Position numbers and translations under genes: made by a program
The notes under the pieces: model-generated
The model's input: the letters and a program-made list of their open reading frames with translations, nothing else
What the model was told of the DNA's origin: nothing
Database searches by the model: none
Assembly (NCBI RefSeq): GCF_041270065.1
Contig: NZ_CP065958.1
Coordinates: 2,294,001-2,358,000 of the forward strand
Direction: 5' to 3'
From: Streptomyces fradiae
GTDB taxonomy: Bacteria > Actinomycetota > Actinomycetes > Streptomycetales > Streptomycetaceae
Length of the DNA: 64,000 nt
Shown here: one piece after another, positions 27,324 through 35,769 of the stretch
Numbering within the stretch: the first letter of the stretch is position 1
Layout of the letters: every line of letters begins with the position of its first letter

Positions 27324-28459
27324 GGCAGCTCCGCCCCGATCACCGTCGGTCCGCCCGCCGGGCTGTCCACCGTGAACCGCCCGTCGAGCGCCGCCACCCG
27401 GCCCGCGAGTCCGGCCAGGCCGCTGCCGCCGCCGCTATCGCTACCGCCGCCGGGTGCGGCGCCACCGGGCCCGTCGTCCCGTACCCGTATGCCCAACACC
27501 CCGTCCTCCCAGCCCACTTGTACGTCCACGCTGCTGCCCGGCCCCGCGTGCTTGACCACGTTCGTCACCGCCTCCGACACCACGAAGTACGCGGCCGTCT
27601 CGACCGCCCTGGGCAGCTCCCGCGGCACGGCGTAGGCCAGCCGCACCGGCAGCGGGCTGCGTTCGGCGACCGCTTCGAGGGCGGGACGCAGGCCGGCCTG
27701 GTCGAGGATCGCCGGGTGCACGCGCCAGGCCACCTCGCGGAGTTCGTCGAGCGCGAGCCGGGCCTCCTCGTGCGCCTGGAGCAGGAGTTCGGCGGCCCGC
27801 TCGGGGTCGCGGCCGCGGCGGGCCCGGCCGAGGAGCAGGCCGAGGGCGACGAGCCGCTGCTGTACGCCGTCGTGCAGATCGCGCTCGATGCGGCGGCGTT
27901 CCTCGTGGACGACGTCCATGATCTCGGCGCGGCTCGCGGCGAGTTGGACGATCCGCGCCTCCAGCACGTCGGTCCGGCGCGGACCGCGCATGCGCAGCAC
28001 CAACTCGACGTGCGTGCGGGCCACTTGATTGAGCCCCTGGACCGAAAGGAAGAGCATGAGCAGGCCGCCGAGCCCGCCGACCGCGACCATGAACGGCTCC
28101 CGCAGGTCGACGAACAGCCAGCCGCCGAGCGCGAAGAGCAGATACGCCAGGCCGGTGACCGCGCTGGCGAGGACGGCGATGCCGAGCAGGTCGAGCGGCC
28201 AGCGCGCCACGAGGTACGGCAGGGTGCGCGGCTGTCCGTACGGCGGGACGCGGACGCCGAGCAGCCGGTCCAGGCGCCACCGCCCGGCCCGGACGATCCG
28301 CTCGGCCGCCCGCGCGGCGGTCCGCCGGCCGCCCGGCCACACCAGGAGCGGCAGCAGGAGCAGCGCGGCCACCACTTCCAGGAGCGTGAGAACGGCGCCC
28401 AGGGCGAGGGCGGTCACCGTGCGGGCCGCGCGGCCGGAGTTCTTCGTGATCGGCCTCAT
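27314..28459 (-). CDS. NarL-type sensor histidine kinase
   Basis: 381 residues. N-terminal membrane helices (LGAVLTLLEVVAALLLLPLLV and GIAVLASAVTGLAYLLFAL, plus VAVGGLGGLLMLFLSV), then a HisKA_3 domain with His196 in IERDLHDGVQQRLVALG and an ATPase domain with AVTNVVKHAGPG (N box) and DDGPGG. There is no extracytoplasmic sensor of size, so the signal is probably in or near the membrane. It partners the downstream response regulator. Confidence 0.92.
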   Translation of the reverse strand: MRPITKNSGRAARTVTALALGAVLTLLEVVAALLLLPLLVWPGGRRTAARAAERIVRAGRWRLDRLLGVRVPPYGQPRTLPYLVARWPLDLLGIAVLASAVTGLAYLLFALGGWLFVDLREPFMVAVGGLGGLLMLFLSVQGLNQVARTHVELVLRMRGPRRTDVLEARIVQLAASRAEIMDVVHEERRRIERDLHDGVQQRLVALGLLLGRARRGRDPERAAELLLQAHEEARLALDELREVAWRVHPAILDQAGLRPALEAVAERSPLPVRLAYAVPRELPRAVETAAYFVVSEAVTNVVKHAGPGSSVDVQVGWEDGVLGIRVRDDGPGGAAPGGGSDSGGGSGLAGLAGRVAALDGRFTVDSPAGGPTVIGAELPCA

Positions 28460-28568
28460 GATCGGTCACGCTAGCGGGCGGACGCCGTCCGCACCCTGCG
28501 GAAAACCGCATCGATCCGTGCGGCCCGCACCAGTCCCCCGCGACCTGCGGATTTCTAGGGTCGACACC

Positions 28569-29216
28569 ATGGACACCTGGATCAACAGCCTCATGGACAC
28601 CCTCGGCGCGCCCGGCGCGGGCCTCGCCGTCGCCCTGGAGAACCTCTTCCCGCCCATCCCCAGCGAGGTGATCCTGCCGCTGGCCGGGTTCGCCGCCTCG
28701 ACGGGACGGATGGGGCTGCTCGCCGCGCTGCTGTGGACCACGGCGGGTTCGGTGGTCGGCGCGCTCGCGCTGTACGGGGCGGGGGCGCTGTTCGGGCGGG
28801 CGCGGGTGATCGCGGTCGCCGCCCGGCTGCCGCTCGTCAAGGTCGCGGACATCGAGCGGACGGAGGCGTGGTTCGCGCGGCACGGCACCAAGGCGGTGCT
28901 GTTCGGGCGGATGGTGCCGATCTTCCGCAGTCTGGTCTCGGTGCCGGCCGGGGTGGAGCGGATGCGGCTGCCGGTGTTCCTGGCGCTCACCGCGCTGGGC
29001 AGCGCGCTGTGGAACACCGCCTTCGTTCTCGCCGGTTATGCCCTCGGCGAGAACTGGGAGCAGGTCACCGGCTATGTGTCGGTCTACTCGAAGGCGGTGC
29101 TCGGCGTGGCCGCCGCGGCCGTGGTGCTCTTCGTCGCCGTCCGGCTGCGGCGGCGGGCGCTCAGGCCGGGTCCGGGAGCACGGCGGGCGCGGACCCGGGC
29201 GCGGGCGCACCGTTGA
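28569..29216 (+). CDS. DedA-family membrane protein (second copy)
   Basis: 215 residues. ENLFPPIPSEVILPLAGFAA carries the canonical P-x-P-S-E re-entrant motif and VLFGRMVPIFRSLVSVPAGVERM the F-x-R-x-x-P-x-x-R motif, so this is a regular member, unlike the divergent copy at 19.5 kb. It ends with a helix and an Arg-rich tail. DedA proteins move lipid carriers across the membrane or support proton gradients. The last 56 bases overlap the convergent HAD gene. Confidence 0.9.
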   Translation: MDTWINSLMDTLGAPGAGLAVALENLFPPIPSEVILPLAGFAASTGRMGLLAALLWTTAGSVVGALALYGAGALFGRARVIAVAARLPLVKVADIERTEAWFARHGTKAVLFGRMVPIFRSLVSVPAGVERMRLPVFLALTALGSALWNTAFVLAGYALGENWEQVTGYVSVYSKAVLGVAAAAVVLFVAVRLRRRALRPGPGARRARTRARAHR

Positions 29217-30090
29217 ACCAGGGATTGGCATGCTCCCGCGCCGCGGCGCGGAAGGCGCGGATGATCCGCTCGCCCGCCGTGACGCCCCGCTCGGGCAGCG
29301 CCGTGACGTGCGGCGCGCCCCAGTCGGTGTCGGCGAGTTCGCCGTGGCCGGGGCGCCAGGAGCGGTCGGCGGCGAGCAGCAGGTCGGCGTCGAGGAGGGA
29401 GTCGCCGGCGGCGAGGGTGAGGGTGGCGGCGGTGCGGCGGGCGACCTCGCGCATGGCGGCGCTCTTGGTGAGCGGCCGGGGCACCGCGTACACCTTGCGG
29501 CCCTGCAGGGAGACGGTCCAGCCGCGGTCGTCCGCCCACGCGGTGAAGCGGTCGAGCCAGTCCTGCGGGAGGCGTTCGCGTTCGACGACGAGGTAGGCGA
29601 ACAGGTCTTCGGCGACGCGGTGCTTGCGCACCCAGGACAGGTCGGTGGTGGCGGTGAGGTAGGCGCGGACCTCGGAGAGCGGCGCGCAGGCCTCGGCGAC
29701 CCGGCGCAGCACGCCGGCGTGCCAGTCGGGGTCGGAGACGCCGTCGACGAGCAGGTGCCCGCCGTTGGCGCAGATCGCGTACTTCGGTGCCGGGGCGTCG
29801 CCGAGCAGCCGGATCCGCTGGTACTGCTTGCGGGTGCGGGTGGTGGTCGGCACGAAGACCGTCTCGGCGGCGAGCGCGCGCAGTTCGGCGGCGGCGCGCT
29901 CGGTGACGTACGAGAGCGGCTTGGCCTCGTGCACCTCGACGCACAGCAGGCGCGGGGCCTGCGGGTCGGGCATGCCGAGGGCGAGGGCGCCGCTGGAGTA
30001 GATGAGGGTGCGGTCGAGGTCGCTGGCGACGAGGACCGTGGACGTGGCAGGGGAGGTGGCCGTGGGGTTCGGCAGAGGGGTGCCGGTCAC
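29161..30090 (-). CDS. HAD-superfamily phosphatase of the ter-associated metabolic module
   Basis: 309 residues. LVASDLDRTLIYS is motif I with both Asp residues; TTTRTRKQYQRI and AAGDSLLDADLL are motifs II and IV. The cap type is that of the sucrose-phosphatase/Cof branch. It starts inside the end of the phosphoribosyltransferase-fusion gene (4-base overlap), so the two are one operon. HAD phosphatases of this kind sit in ter-linked clusters predicted to make a nucleoside-like compound (Anantharaman, Iyer and Aravind). The substrate is unknown. Confidence 0.85.
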   Translation of the reverse strand: MTGTPLPNPTATSPATSTVLVASDLDRTLIYSSGALALGMPDPQAPRLLCVEVHEAKPLSYVTERAAAELRALAAETVFVPTTTRTRKQYQRIRLLGDAPAPKYAICANGGHLLVDGVSDPDWHAGVLRRVAEACAPLSEVRAYLTATTDLSWVRKHRVAEDLFAYLVVERERLPQDWLDRFTAWADDRGWTVSLQGRKVYAVPRPLTKSAAMREVARRTAATLTLAAGDSLLDADLLLAADRSWRPGHGELADTDWGAPHVTALPERGVTAGERIIRAFRAAAREHANPWFNGAPAPGSAPAVLPDPA

Positions 30091-32564
30091 TGGGACACCA
30101 CCGCCTTGCCGTCGGCGCCTGTCGCCCCGCGGGTGAACCGGGGGTGGATCAACCCCACGCAGCTGTACGGCAGTTCGTCGACCTCCTCGACCGGGACCCC
30201 GCGCTGTTCGGCGAGCAGCCGTACGTGCGCGAGGTCGGCGCCCGCGCCGCGCTTGGCCAGGATCTTCCAGGGCACGCGGCGCAGCAGGACCCGGGTGGTC
30301 TCGCCGACGCCGGGCTTGACCAGGTTCACGTCGTGGATGCCGTACTCCTCGCTGATCCGCTCCACGGCCGCCCAGCCCTCCCAGGTGGGGGTGCGGTCGG
30401 CGGCGAGGAGCTCCTTGACCTCGGTGTCGACGGCGTCGGCGACCTCGTCGAAACGGGCGGCGACGGCGTCGAGGAAGGCGGTGGACACATCGGCGCCGGC
30501 CAGTTCGCGGTAGAACTTGGCGCCGTGGAAGTCGTGCGGGCCGACCAGGTCGGCGCGCAGCACGGTGCGCGATATCAGGCCGGAGACGGTGGAGTTGAGG
30601 CAGGCGGAGGGGATGAGGAAGTCCTCGCGGGTGCCGTAGGTGCGGACGCAGGAGCCGGGGTCGGCGAGCACCGCGATCTCCGGCACGAAGCCGTCGAACT
30701 CATCGAGGGCGTCGCTGAGTTCGCGGGTGATGGCGCCCTTGCCGGTCCAGCCGTCGACGAACACGACGTCGGCCGGGTCGTGGTGCTCGGCGAGCCAGCG
30801 CAGCGCGTTGGCGTCGATGCCGCGGCCGCGGACGATGGACACCGCGTAGTGCGGCAGCTCCAGGCCGTGCCGGTGCTGCGCCCAGCGGCGCATCAGCGCG
30901 CCGACGGGGGTGCCGGCCCGGGCGAGGGAGACCAGGACCGGGCGCGGGCCGCGCTCCGCGAGCACGGTCTCGGTGACGGTGCCGACCGCGCGGGCGATGC
31001 GGGCGGCGGAGGCGTCGAGGGCGGAGGCGTACAGCTCCTGGTAGCGCTCGGTCGGCTGGTACTCGACGGGCAGCGACTCCGCGTAGTGCGCGCCGCCGCT
31101 CTGGATGGCCTCCTCGCGCTCCTCGGTCGGGGCCTCGAGCTCGACGTCCGAGAGGTCCTGGAGCAGCCAGCCGACCTCTTCCGGCGCGTACGAGGAGAAG
31201 GCGGGGCCGCGGAGGGGCTCGGGCAGCATGGAGCTCCTTTCGGGAGCTTCGGGGGCCTGGGAGACGTACGAGGCCTGGGGTACGTACGAGGGGACGACGG
31301 CCAGCACGACGTGCGGGATGTGCGCGGCGAGCTGGGCGAGGAGTCCGTCAGGCGCGTGCAGTTCCGGGGTGTCGGCGACGGAGTCGACGACGGCGACGAC
31401 CGCGTCGAAGCCGCCGCCCGCGACGTTGTAGGCGTACCGCTCGCCGGGGCCGTCGGCGGGCTCGTCGTGCGCGGGGAAGACCAGCCGGGTCCTTATCGCG
31501 TAGCCGGGGTCGTCGACGGCGAGGACGGGCGAGCGGGTGGTGGTGGAGTAGCGGACGTCGGTCCCGGCCCGCTCCAGGGCGAGGGCGAGCCGCAGCGGCG
31601 CGTACATCAGCTCCTCGAAGCCGAGGACGAGGACGCGCCGCGCGCCGCCGAGGGCCTCGGTCAGGCGCTCGGCCATCGCGGGCAGGGCGTCGTTCAGGGC
31701 CACCGCGTGGGCGGGGGTGAAGCCGTGCCGGCCGCCGTCCGGTACGCCCGCGGGCCAGCCGAGCCCGACCCGTACGGGTACAGCGGCGGGCACGGATCCC
31801 GTACGGGGCCCCCTGGGCTGCCGCGGGACGGACACGGACGCGAAGGCGGAACCGCTCACGGCCGCCGTCTCCTGGGCCGCGACCAGCGCCTGGCCCTTGG
31901 CGAGGACCCCGTCGGGGAGTCGTACGGTGCCGGTCGCGCCGGCCACCAGGTCGGTCCGGGCGCCGATCTCGCGGCCGAAGGCCTCCAGGCGGCCCAGGTC
32001 GGCGGCCGAGCGCATGTCGACCAGGGCGACGATCACGTACCGCTCGCGCGGGTAGCGCTCGTGCAGGTCGCGGATGGTGTTGAGGACCGTGTTGCCGGTG
32101 GAGAACTCGTCGTCGACGAGGACGAGCGGGCCGGGGGCGGCCAGCAGCGCCGGGTCCTCGGGGAGCAGCAGGTGGGAGGTGGCGTGGGAGTGGGACTCCT
32201 CGAAGCCGCCGGCGGTGGCGGCCCCCTCGACGGGGCGCCGGGTGGAGTGCAGATAGGGCGCGGAGCCCAGGCCGTCGGCGACGGAGTGGCCGAGGCCGGT
32301 GGCCGTCTCCGCGTAGCCAAGGACGACGGAACGGGCGGTCTCCGCGTCGCCGAGCAGCTCCCGTACCCGTACGCCCAGCTCGTACCCCGAGCCGTGGACG
32401 ACGCCCGGGCGCTGCGGCACGTGCTTGCCGAGCACGTTGGAGACGAGCAGATGGGCCCGCTTGGGGTTGCGGCGCAGGGCCAGGCCCAGCAGGTCGGGCA
32501 GCTTCTCGTCGCCGAGCAGTTCGACGCCCAGTCGCTCCGCTACCCACGTTCCGGTCCACACCAC
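30087..32564 (-). CDS. Phosphoribosyltransferase-TRSP-StiP/PRTase-PELOTA fusion protein
   Basis: 825 residues with four recognisable regions: an N-terminal phosphoribosyltransferase (about 20-225; PRPP loop VLVDDEFSTGNT at 148-159), a TRSP-like middle part (about 260-420; LVLGFEELMYAPLRLAL), a second PRTase/StiP-type domain (about 470-720; VLVSLARAGTPVGALM, HYAVSIVRGRGID, VVFVDGWTGKGAI) and a C-terminal PELOTA-like RNA-binding domain (AHVRLLAEQRGVPVEEVDEL ... CVGLIHP). In other bacteria these parts are often separate genes of the ter-dependent stress module, predicted to act in RNA-linked or nucleoside metabolite synthesis. Forms an operon with the HAD and lyase genes. Confidence 0.85.
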   Translation of the reverse strand: MVWTGTWVAERLGVELLGDEKLPDLLGLALRRNPKRAHLLVSNVLGKHVPQRPGVVHGSGYELGVRVRELLGDAETARSVVLGYAETATGLGHSVADGLGSAPYLHSTRRPVEGAATAGGFEESHSHATSHLLLPEDPALLAAPGPLVLVDDEFSTGNTVLNTIRDLHERYPRERYVIVALVDMRSAADLGRLEAFGREIGARTDLVAGATGTVRLPDGVLAKGQALVAAQETAAVSGSAFASVSVPRQPRGPRTGSVPAAVPVRVGLGWPAGVPDGGRHGFTPAHAVALNDALPAMAERLTEALGGARRVLVLGFEELMYAPLRLALALERAGTDVRYSTTTRSPVLAVDDPGYAIRTRLVFPAHDEPADGPGERYAYNVAGGGFDAVVAVVDSVADTPELHAPDGLLAQLAAHIPHVVLAVVPSYVPQASYVSQAPEAPERSSMLPEPLRGPAFSSYAPEEVGWLLQDLSDVELEAPTEEREEAIQSGGAHYAESLPVEYQPTERYQELYASALDASAARIARAVGTVTETVLAERGPRPVLVSLARAGTPVGALMRRWAQHRHGLELPHYAVSIVRGRGIDANALRWLAEHHDPADVVFVDGWTGKGAITRELSDALDEFDGFVPEIAVLADPGSCVRTYGTREDFLIPSACLNSTVSGLISRTVLRADLVGPHDFHGAKFYRELAGADVSTAFLDAVAARFDEVADAVDTEVKELLAADRTPTWEGWAAVERISEEYGIHDVNLVKPGVGETTRVLLRRVPWKILAKRGAGADLAHVRLLAEQRGVPVEEVDELPYSCVGLIHPRFTRGATGADGKAVVSQ

Positions 32565-32605
32565 GTCGTTGTCGTCCCTTCGTCAGCTGTCGGTCCGGCC
32601 GGCGG

Positions 32606-33790
32606 TCAGCCGGCCAGTCCCGCGGTGAGCAGCTCCACGAAGCCGACGTCCTCGCGGGCCACGCCGAAGACCTCGGCGCGCCGCAGGATCCGCTCGGCCC
32701 ACGCGCGGTGGGGCTTCACCTCGTTCATCTTGTTCGTGTACGCGGAGCGGAGCACCCCGCCACCGCCGCGTTCCGGCCGCAGGATGTCCTGGGCGTCGCT
32801 GAACTCCTCGTGGCTGACCACGGAGAGCGCGTGCACCGGCACCACATGGGTGGGGTGGATGCAGGTCTTGCCGAGCAGTCCGTTGGCGCGGTCGAGTTCG
32901 ATCTCGCGCAGCAGTCCGTCGAGGTCGTGCTCGATGAGCGCGGTGCGCAGGTCCTCGGCTCGGCCCTCCAGGAAGGGGCTGCGGCGCAATTGTGGCTTGA
33001 ACATGCGCTCGCCCTGGCGGAAGTACTCCCAGACGGGGCCGGTGATGGTGAAGCCGGTGCCGTCGGAGCGGCCGAGGACGTTGACGACGTCGCCGATGAC
33101 GGCGGCGACGATCTGGACGTCGTAGGCGGTCATGTCGGGCGTGCGGCGCAGCCCGTAGTGGGAGCAGAAGTCGGTGACGCCGAGGCGGAGCGCGAGGATC
33201 CGCTCGCGGTACTTGCCGGTGAGGGCGGCGATGCCGGCCAGGGTCTCGGCCCGGGTCTCCAGGTGGAGCAGTTCGGGGGACTCCAGGACGGGCATGGCGA
33301 AGAGCCGGCGGCCGCAGGCGCGCTCGGCGACGGCGAGTGCTTCGAGGAAGCCGCGGCCGCGACTCTCGGTGAACTTGGGCAGTACGAATCCGGACAGCAG
33401 CCGGACCGTCTCACCGAGCCGGTCGACGAGGTCGGTGATCTGCCTGGGCTCGCGGACCCGGATGAAGAGCAGGGGCAGGTCGGCGGCGCCGTCGGGGTCC
33501 CCGCCGGTGCCGGCTGCGAGCTCGGCGAACTGGTGGACCAGGTTCGCCTCGCCGGTCTCGACCTCGGCGTCGTTGATCGAATCCTCCAGGCAGAGGACCA
33601 TGGAGACGACGCCGCGGGTGGCCTGCTTGCGGATGTCGGCGGCGAGCCGGGGTCGGGTGGCCGGGCTGTAGAGGGTGGCGCCGAGCGCGGTGGCGAGCGT
33701 GGGCGCGGGTGAGTCCGCCGTGAAGGCGGCGGGCTCCTGGTGGAACAATCCGGACCGCGTTGCGGCCGGGATGTGCCCGAAATGACGCAT
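32606..33790 (-). CDS. HpcH/HpaI aldolase/citrate-lyase (CitE-like) protein of the ter module
   Basis: 394 residues. LGATLYSPATRPRLAADI at the start, VLCLEDSINDAEVE with metal-binding acids, LPLLFIRVREP, FVLPKF and MPVLESPELL follow the CitE-like TIM-barrel fold. Members of this branch occur in ter clusters. The ATG at 33790 has GGGGGAG upstream; the frame could begin 24 codons earlier but without a ribosome site. First gene of the operon that runs into the PRTase fusion and the HAD phosphatase, and divergent from a terD gene. Confidence 0.87.
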   Translation of the reverse strand: MRHFGHIPAATRSGLFHQEPAAFTADSPAPTLATALGATLYSPATRPRLAADIRKQATRGVVSMVLCLEDSINDAEVETGEANLVHQFAELAAGTGGDPDGAADLPLLFIRVREPRQITDLVDRLGETVRLLSGFVLPKFTESRGRGFLEALAVAERACGRRLFAMPVLESPELLHLETRAETLAGIAALTGKYRERILALRLGVTDFCSHYGLRRTPDMTAYDVQIVAAVIGDVVNVLGRSDGTGFTITGPVWEYFRQGERMFKPQLRRSPFLEGRAEDLRTALIEHDLDGLLREIELDRANGLLGKTCIHPTHVVPVHALSVVSHEEFSDAQDILRPERGGGGVLRSAYTNKMNEVKPHRAWAERILRRAEVFGVAREDVGFVELLTAGLAG

Positions 33791-33952
33791 TTTTCTCCCC
33801 CGACTGCATGGACGGCCCGGACGACATGTGGCCGGTAATAGTACGTAGGCAAGGGTGTCCATAGTTCCCTGCGGGAGTGAAGTTCAGGTAACTCGTCCGC
33901 TTCCGGCCCCCCACGTTGTCCTGGAGGCGGGCGGCCAGGGAAGATGTCCGGC

Positions 33953-34834
33953 ATGACGCACGCGATGCTGAAGGGCTCCAACGTCCCTCTCGACACCGCG
34001 GCCGTACGGGCCGTGCTCCGCTGGACACCGGGACCGGGGGTGCCCGACGTGGACGCCTCGGCCCTGCTGCTCGGCGCGGACGGGCGTGTGCGTTCGGACG
34101 AGGACTTCGTCTTCTACAACCAGCCGCGGCACCCTTCGGGGCTTGTCCGCCGGCTGGCCAAGAAGCGCGGTCCGGAGGGCCTGACGGACACCGTGGAGGC
34201 CGATCTGGGGGCCCTGGAGGCCTCGGTCGACCAGGTGGTGGTCGCGGCCTCCTCGGACGGCGGCTCGTTCCGGGCCGTGACCGATCTGCGGATCCTGCTG
34301 TACGACGCGGCGCCGGGCGCGGCGGGCGGCGAGCCGCTCGCGGTGTTCGACGTGTCGGCGGAGACCGGCGAGGAGACCGCGATCATCTGCGGCGAACTGT
34401 ACCGGCGCGGCGAGGGCTGGAAGTTCCGGGCGGTCGGGCAGGGCTATCCGACCGGTCTGGTCGGGCTCGCGACGGACTTCGGCGTCTCGGTCGACGAAGG
34501 GGCGGAAGGGGCGGAGGTCGGTCCGGCCGCCGAGGCCCCGGAGGCCGCGGAGGCCACCGCCCCCGCGAACGACCCGGCGCACGATCCGGACGCGACGATG
34601 GTGCACCCGCCGGTCGGCACCGGGTCCGGTGTGACGGCTCCGCCGCCGCCCACGGCGCCCCCGGGCGTACCGCCGCAGCCGGCCACTCCCCCGGCGACGG
34701 CACCGGCCCCGGCCCCGGCGTACGGCTATCCGCAGCCGGTCGGCGCCCCGCTGCCGGCCCCGGCGTACGGCTATCCGCACGCGGCGCCCGAGTTCCGGAT
34801 GCCGCCGATGGGCCCGCAGTTCACCGGCCGCTGA
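33953..34834 (+). CDS. TerD-domain protein with Pro/Ala/Tyr-rich tail
   Basis: 293 residues. A TerD domain (1-180): [48 protein letters not shown]. The acidic NLTGEGDGD-type calcium loop of other TerD proteins is replaced by LTDTVEADLGAL, so calcium binding may be lost. A 110-residue low-complexity tail follows, with two copies of PAPAYGYP. The start could also be nine bases upstream; AGGGAAG suits 33953 better. It is divergent from the lyase operon, sharing 160 bases of promoter region. Confidence 0.88.
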   Translation: MTHAMLKGSNVPLDTAAVRAVLRWTPGPGVPDVDASALLLGADGRVRSDEDFVFYNQPRHPSGLVRRLAKKRGPEGLTDTVEADLGALEASVDQVVVAASSDGGSFRAVTDLRILLYDAAPGAAGGEPLAVFDVSAETGEETAIICGELYRRGEGWKFRAVGQGYPTGLVGLATDFGVSVDEGAEGAEVGPAAEAPEAAEATAPANDPAHDPDATMVHPPVGTGSGVTAPPPPTAPPGVPPQPATPPATAPAPAPAYGYPQPVGAPLPAPAYGYPHAAPEFRMPPMGPQFTGR

Positions 34835-34853
34835 CCCGGCACCGCCCAGTGGC

Positions 34854-35591
34854 TCAGGTCTTGGACTTGTAGCCGCGGCCCCACTGCAGGCCCCAGCCGT
34901 ACAGCCGGTCGAGCTCGGCCTGGAATCCGTAGACGAAGCGCACCTCGCGCCGGACGACCAGGTCGCCCTTGGTGTTCTCCAGGCTGAAGATCGCGCAGGA
35001 GCGGGCCTGCGGGGCGTGCTCGTCGAGTTCGATCTCGATGCGTGGGCCGTTGCTCGGGTAGAGCGTGGCCTTGGCGTGGGTGCGGTCGAAGGCCGGGGTC
35101 TGGTCGTAGATGTAGACGAAGAACAGCAGGCGCTTGATCGCGTCGCGGTGGTCGAGGTTGACGAAGATCGTCTCGCCGGACGGGGCACCGAACCGGTCGT
35201 CGCCGCTGAGCTTCACGTACGGCGGCTCGTTCAGCGCGCCGAAGAAGCCGCCGAGCGGCTGGACCACGCCCTTGCTGCCGTCGGCCAGCTCGTAGAGGCA
35301 GCCGAGGTCGAGGTCGACGTTGACCATGCCCTGGGTGTGCGCCTGCACCTCCTCGGGCTTGAAGAGCCGCAGCGGGTGCCGCAGCAGACTGCTGGAGCTG
35401 CGCGGGCGGCCCTCGATGTCGGAGGTGCGCATCCGCCAGGAGAGGTTGACCCGGAGGTTGCCGGTGGCGGCGCCCTGCTGGGTGAGGGAGACGCTGGGGC
35501 GGCGGCGGGTCAGGTCGATGGAGCCGGCGGCGGATCCGCCCGCGTCGAACGGCTCCCCCCGGCCGGGAAAGAGATTGTCGAAGAAGCCCAC
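34854..35591 (-). CDS. TerA-like tellurium-resistance/stress protein
   Basis: 245 residues from a GTG (GFFDNLFPGRG start) with GGGGAG close upstream. SIDLTRRRPSVSLTQQG, VDLDLGCLYELADGSKGVVQ, LNEPPYVKLSGDDR, GETIFVNL, LLFFVYIYD and RSCAIFSLENTKGDLVVRRE fit the TerD superfamily, of the TerA-like branch with a short N-terminal extension. It is downstream of the DUF475 gene, separated by a terminator and three palindromes, so it probably has its own promoter. Confidence 0.82.
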   Translation of the reverse strand: MGFFDNLFPGRGEPFDAGGSAAGSIDLTRRRPSVSLTQQGAATGNLRVNLSWRMRTSDIEGRPRSSSSLLRHPLRLFKPEEVQAHTQGMVNVDLDLGCLYELADGSKGVVQPLGGFFGALNEPPYVKLSGDDRFGAPSGETIFVNLDHRDAIKRLLFFVYIYDQTPAFDRTHAKATLYPSNGPRIEIELDEHAPQARSCAIFSLENTKGDLVVRREVRFVYGFQAELDRLYGWGLQWGRGYKSKT

Positions 35592-35653
35592 GGCTCCCCA
35601 CCCCCACAGTCGGTCCCCTACGGTCCACCCCGGCCCGTGCGCACACACGCCGA

Positions 35654-35683
35654 CGGGGCGGCCGGGTGCTCCCGGCCGCCCCG
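35654..35683 (-). terminator. Strong hairpin terminator after DUF475
   Basis: CGGGGCGGCCGGG (35654-35666) pairs with CCCGGCCGCCCCG (35671-35683), 13 base pairs, loop TGCT. It lies 78 bases beyond the DUF475 stop and 63 before the TerA-like start. Confidence 0.85.
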
Positions 35684-35705
35684 CTTGAAGCGTTCCTCAT
35701 TCTCG

Positions 35706-35769
35706 GGGGTGTCACACCCCGAATCGTCCGGGGTGTCACACCCTGGAACGGTCAGGGGTGTCAGACCCC
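35706..35769. repeat. Three copies of the palindrome GGGGTGTCACACCCC
   Basis: Copies at 35706-35720, 35730-35743 (last bases CCCT) and 35755-35769 (centre CAGA), with 24- and 25-base spacing. The first is a perfect inverted repeat around one C. The third overlaps the DUF475 stop codon. They may be operators for the TerA-like gene or a small repeat family. Confidence 0.7.
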
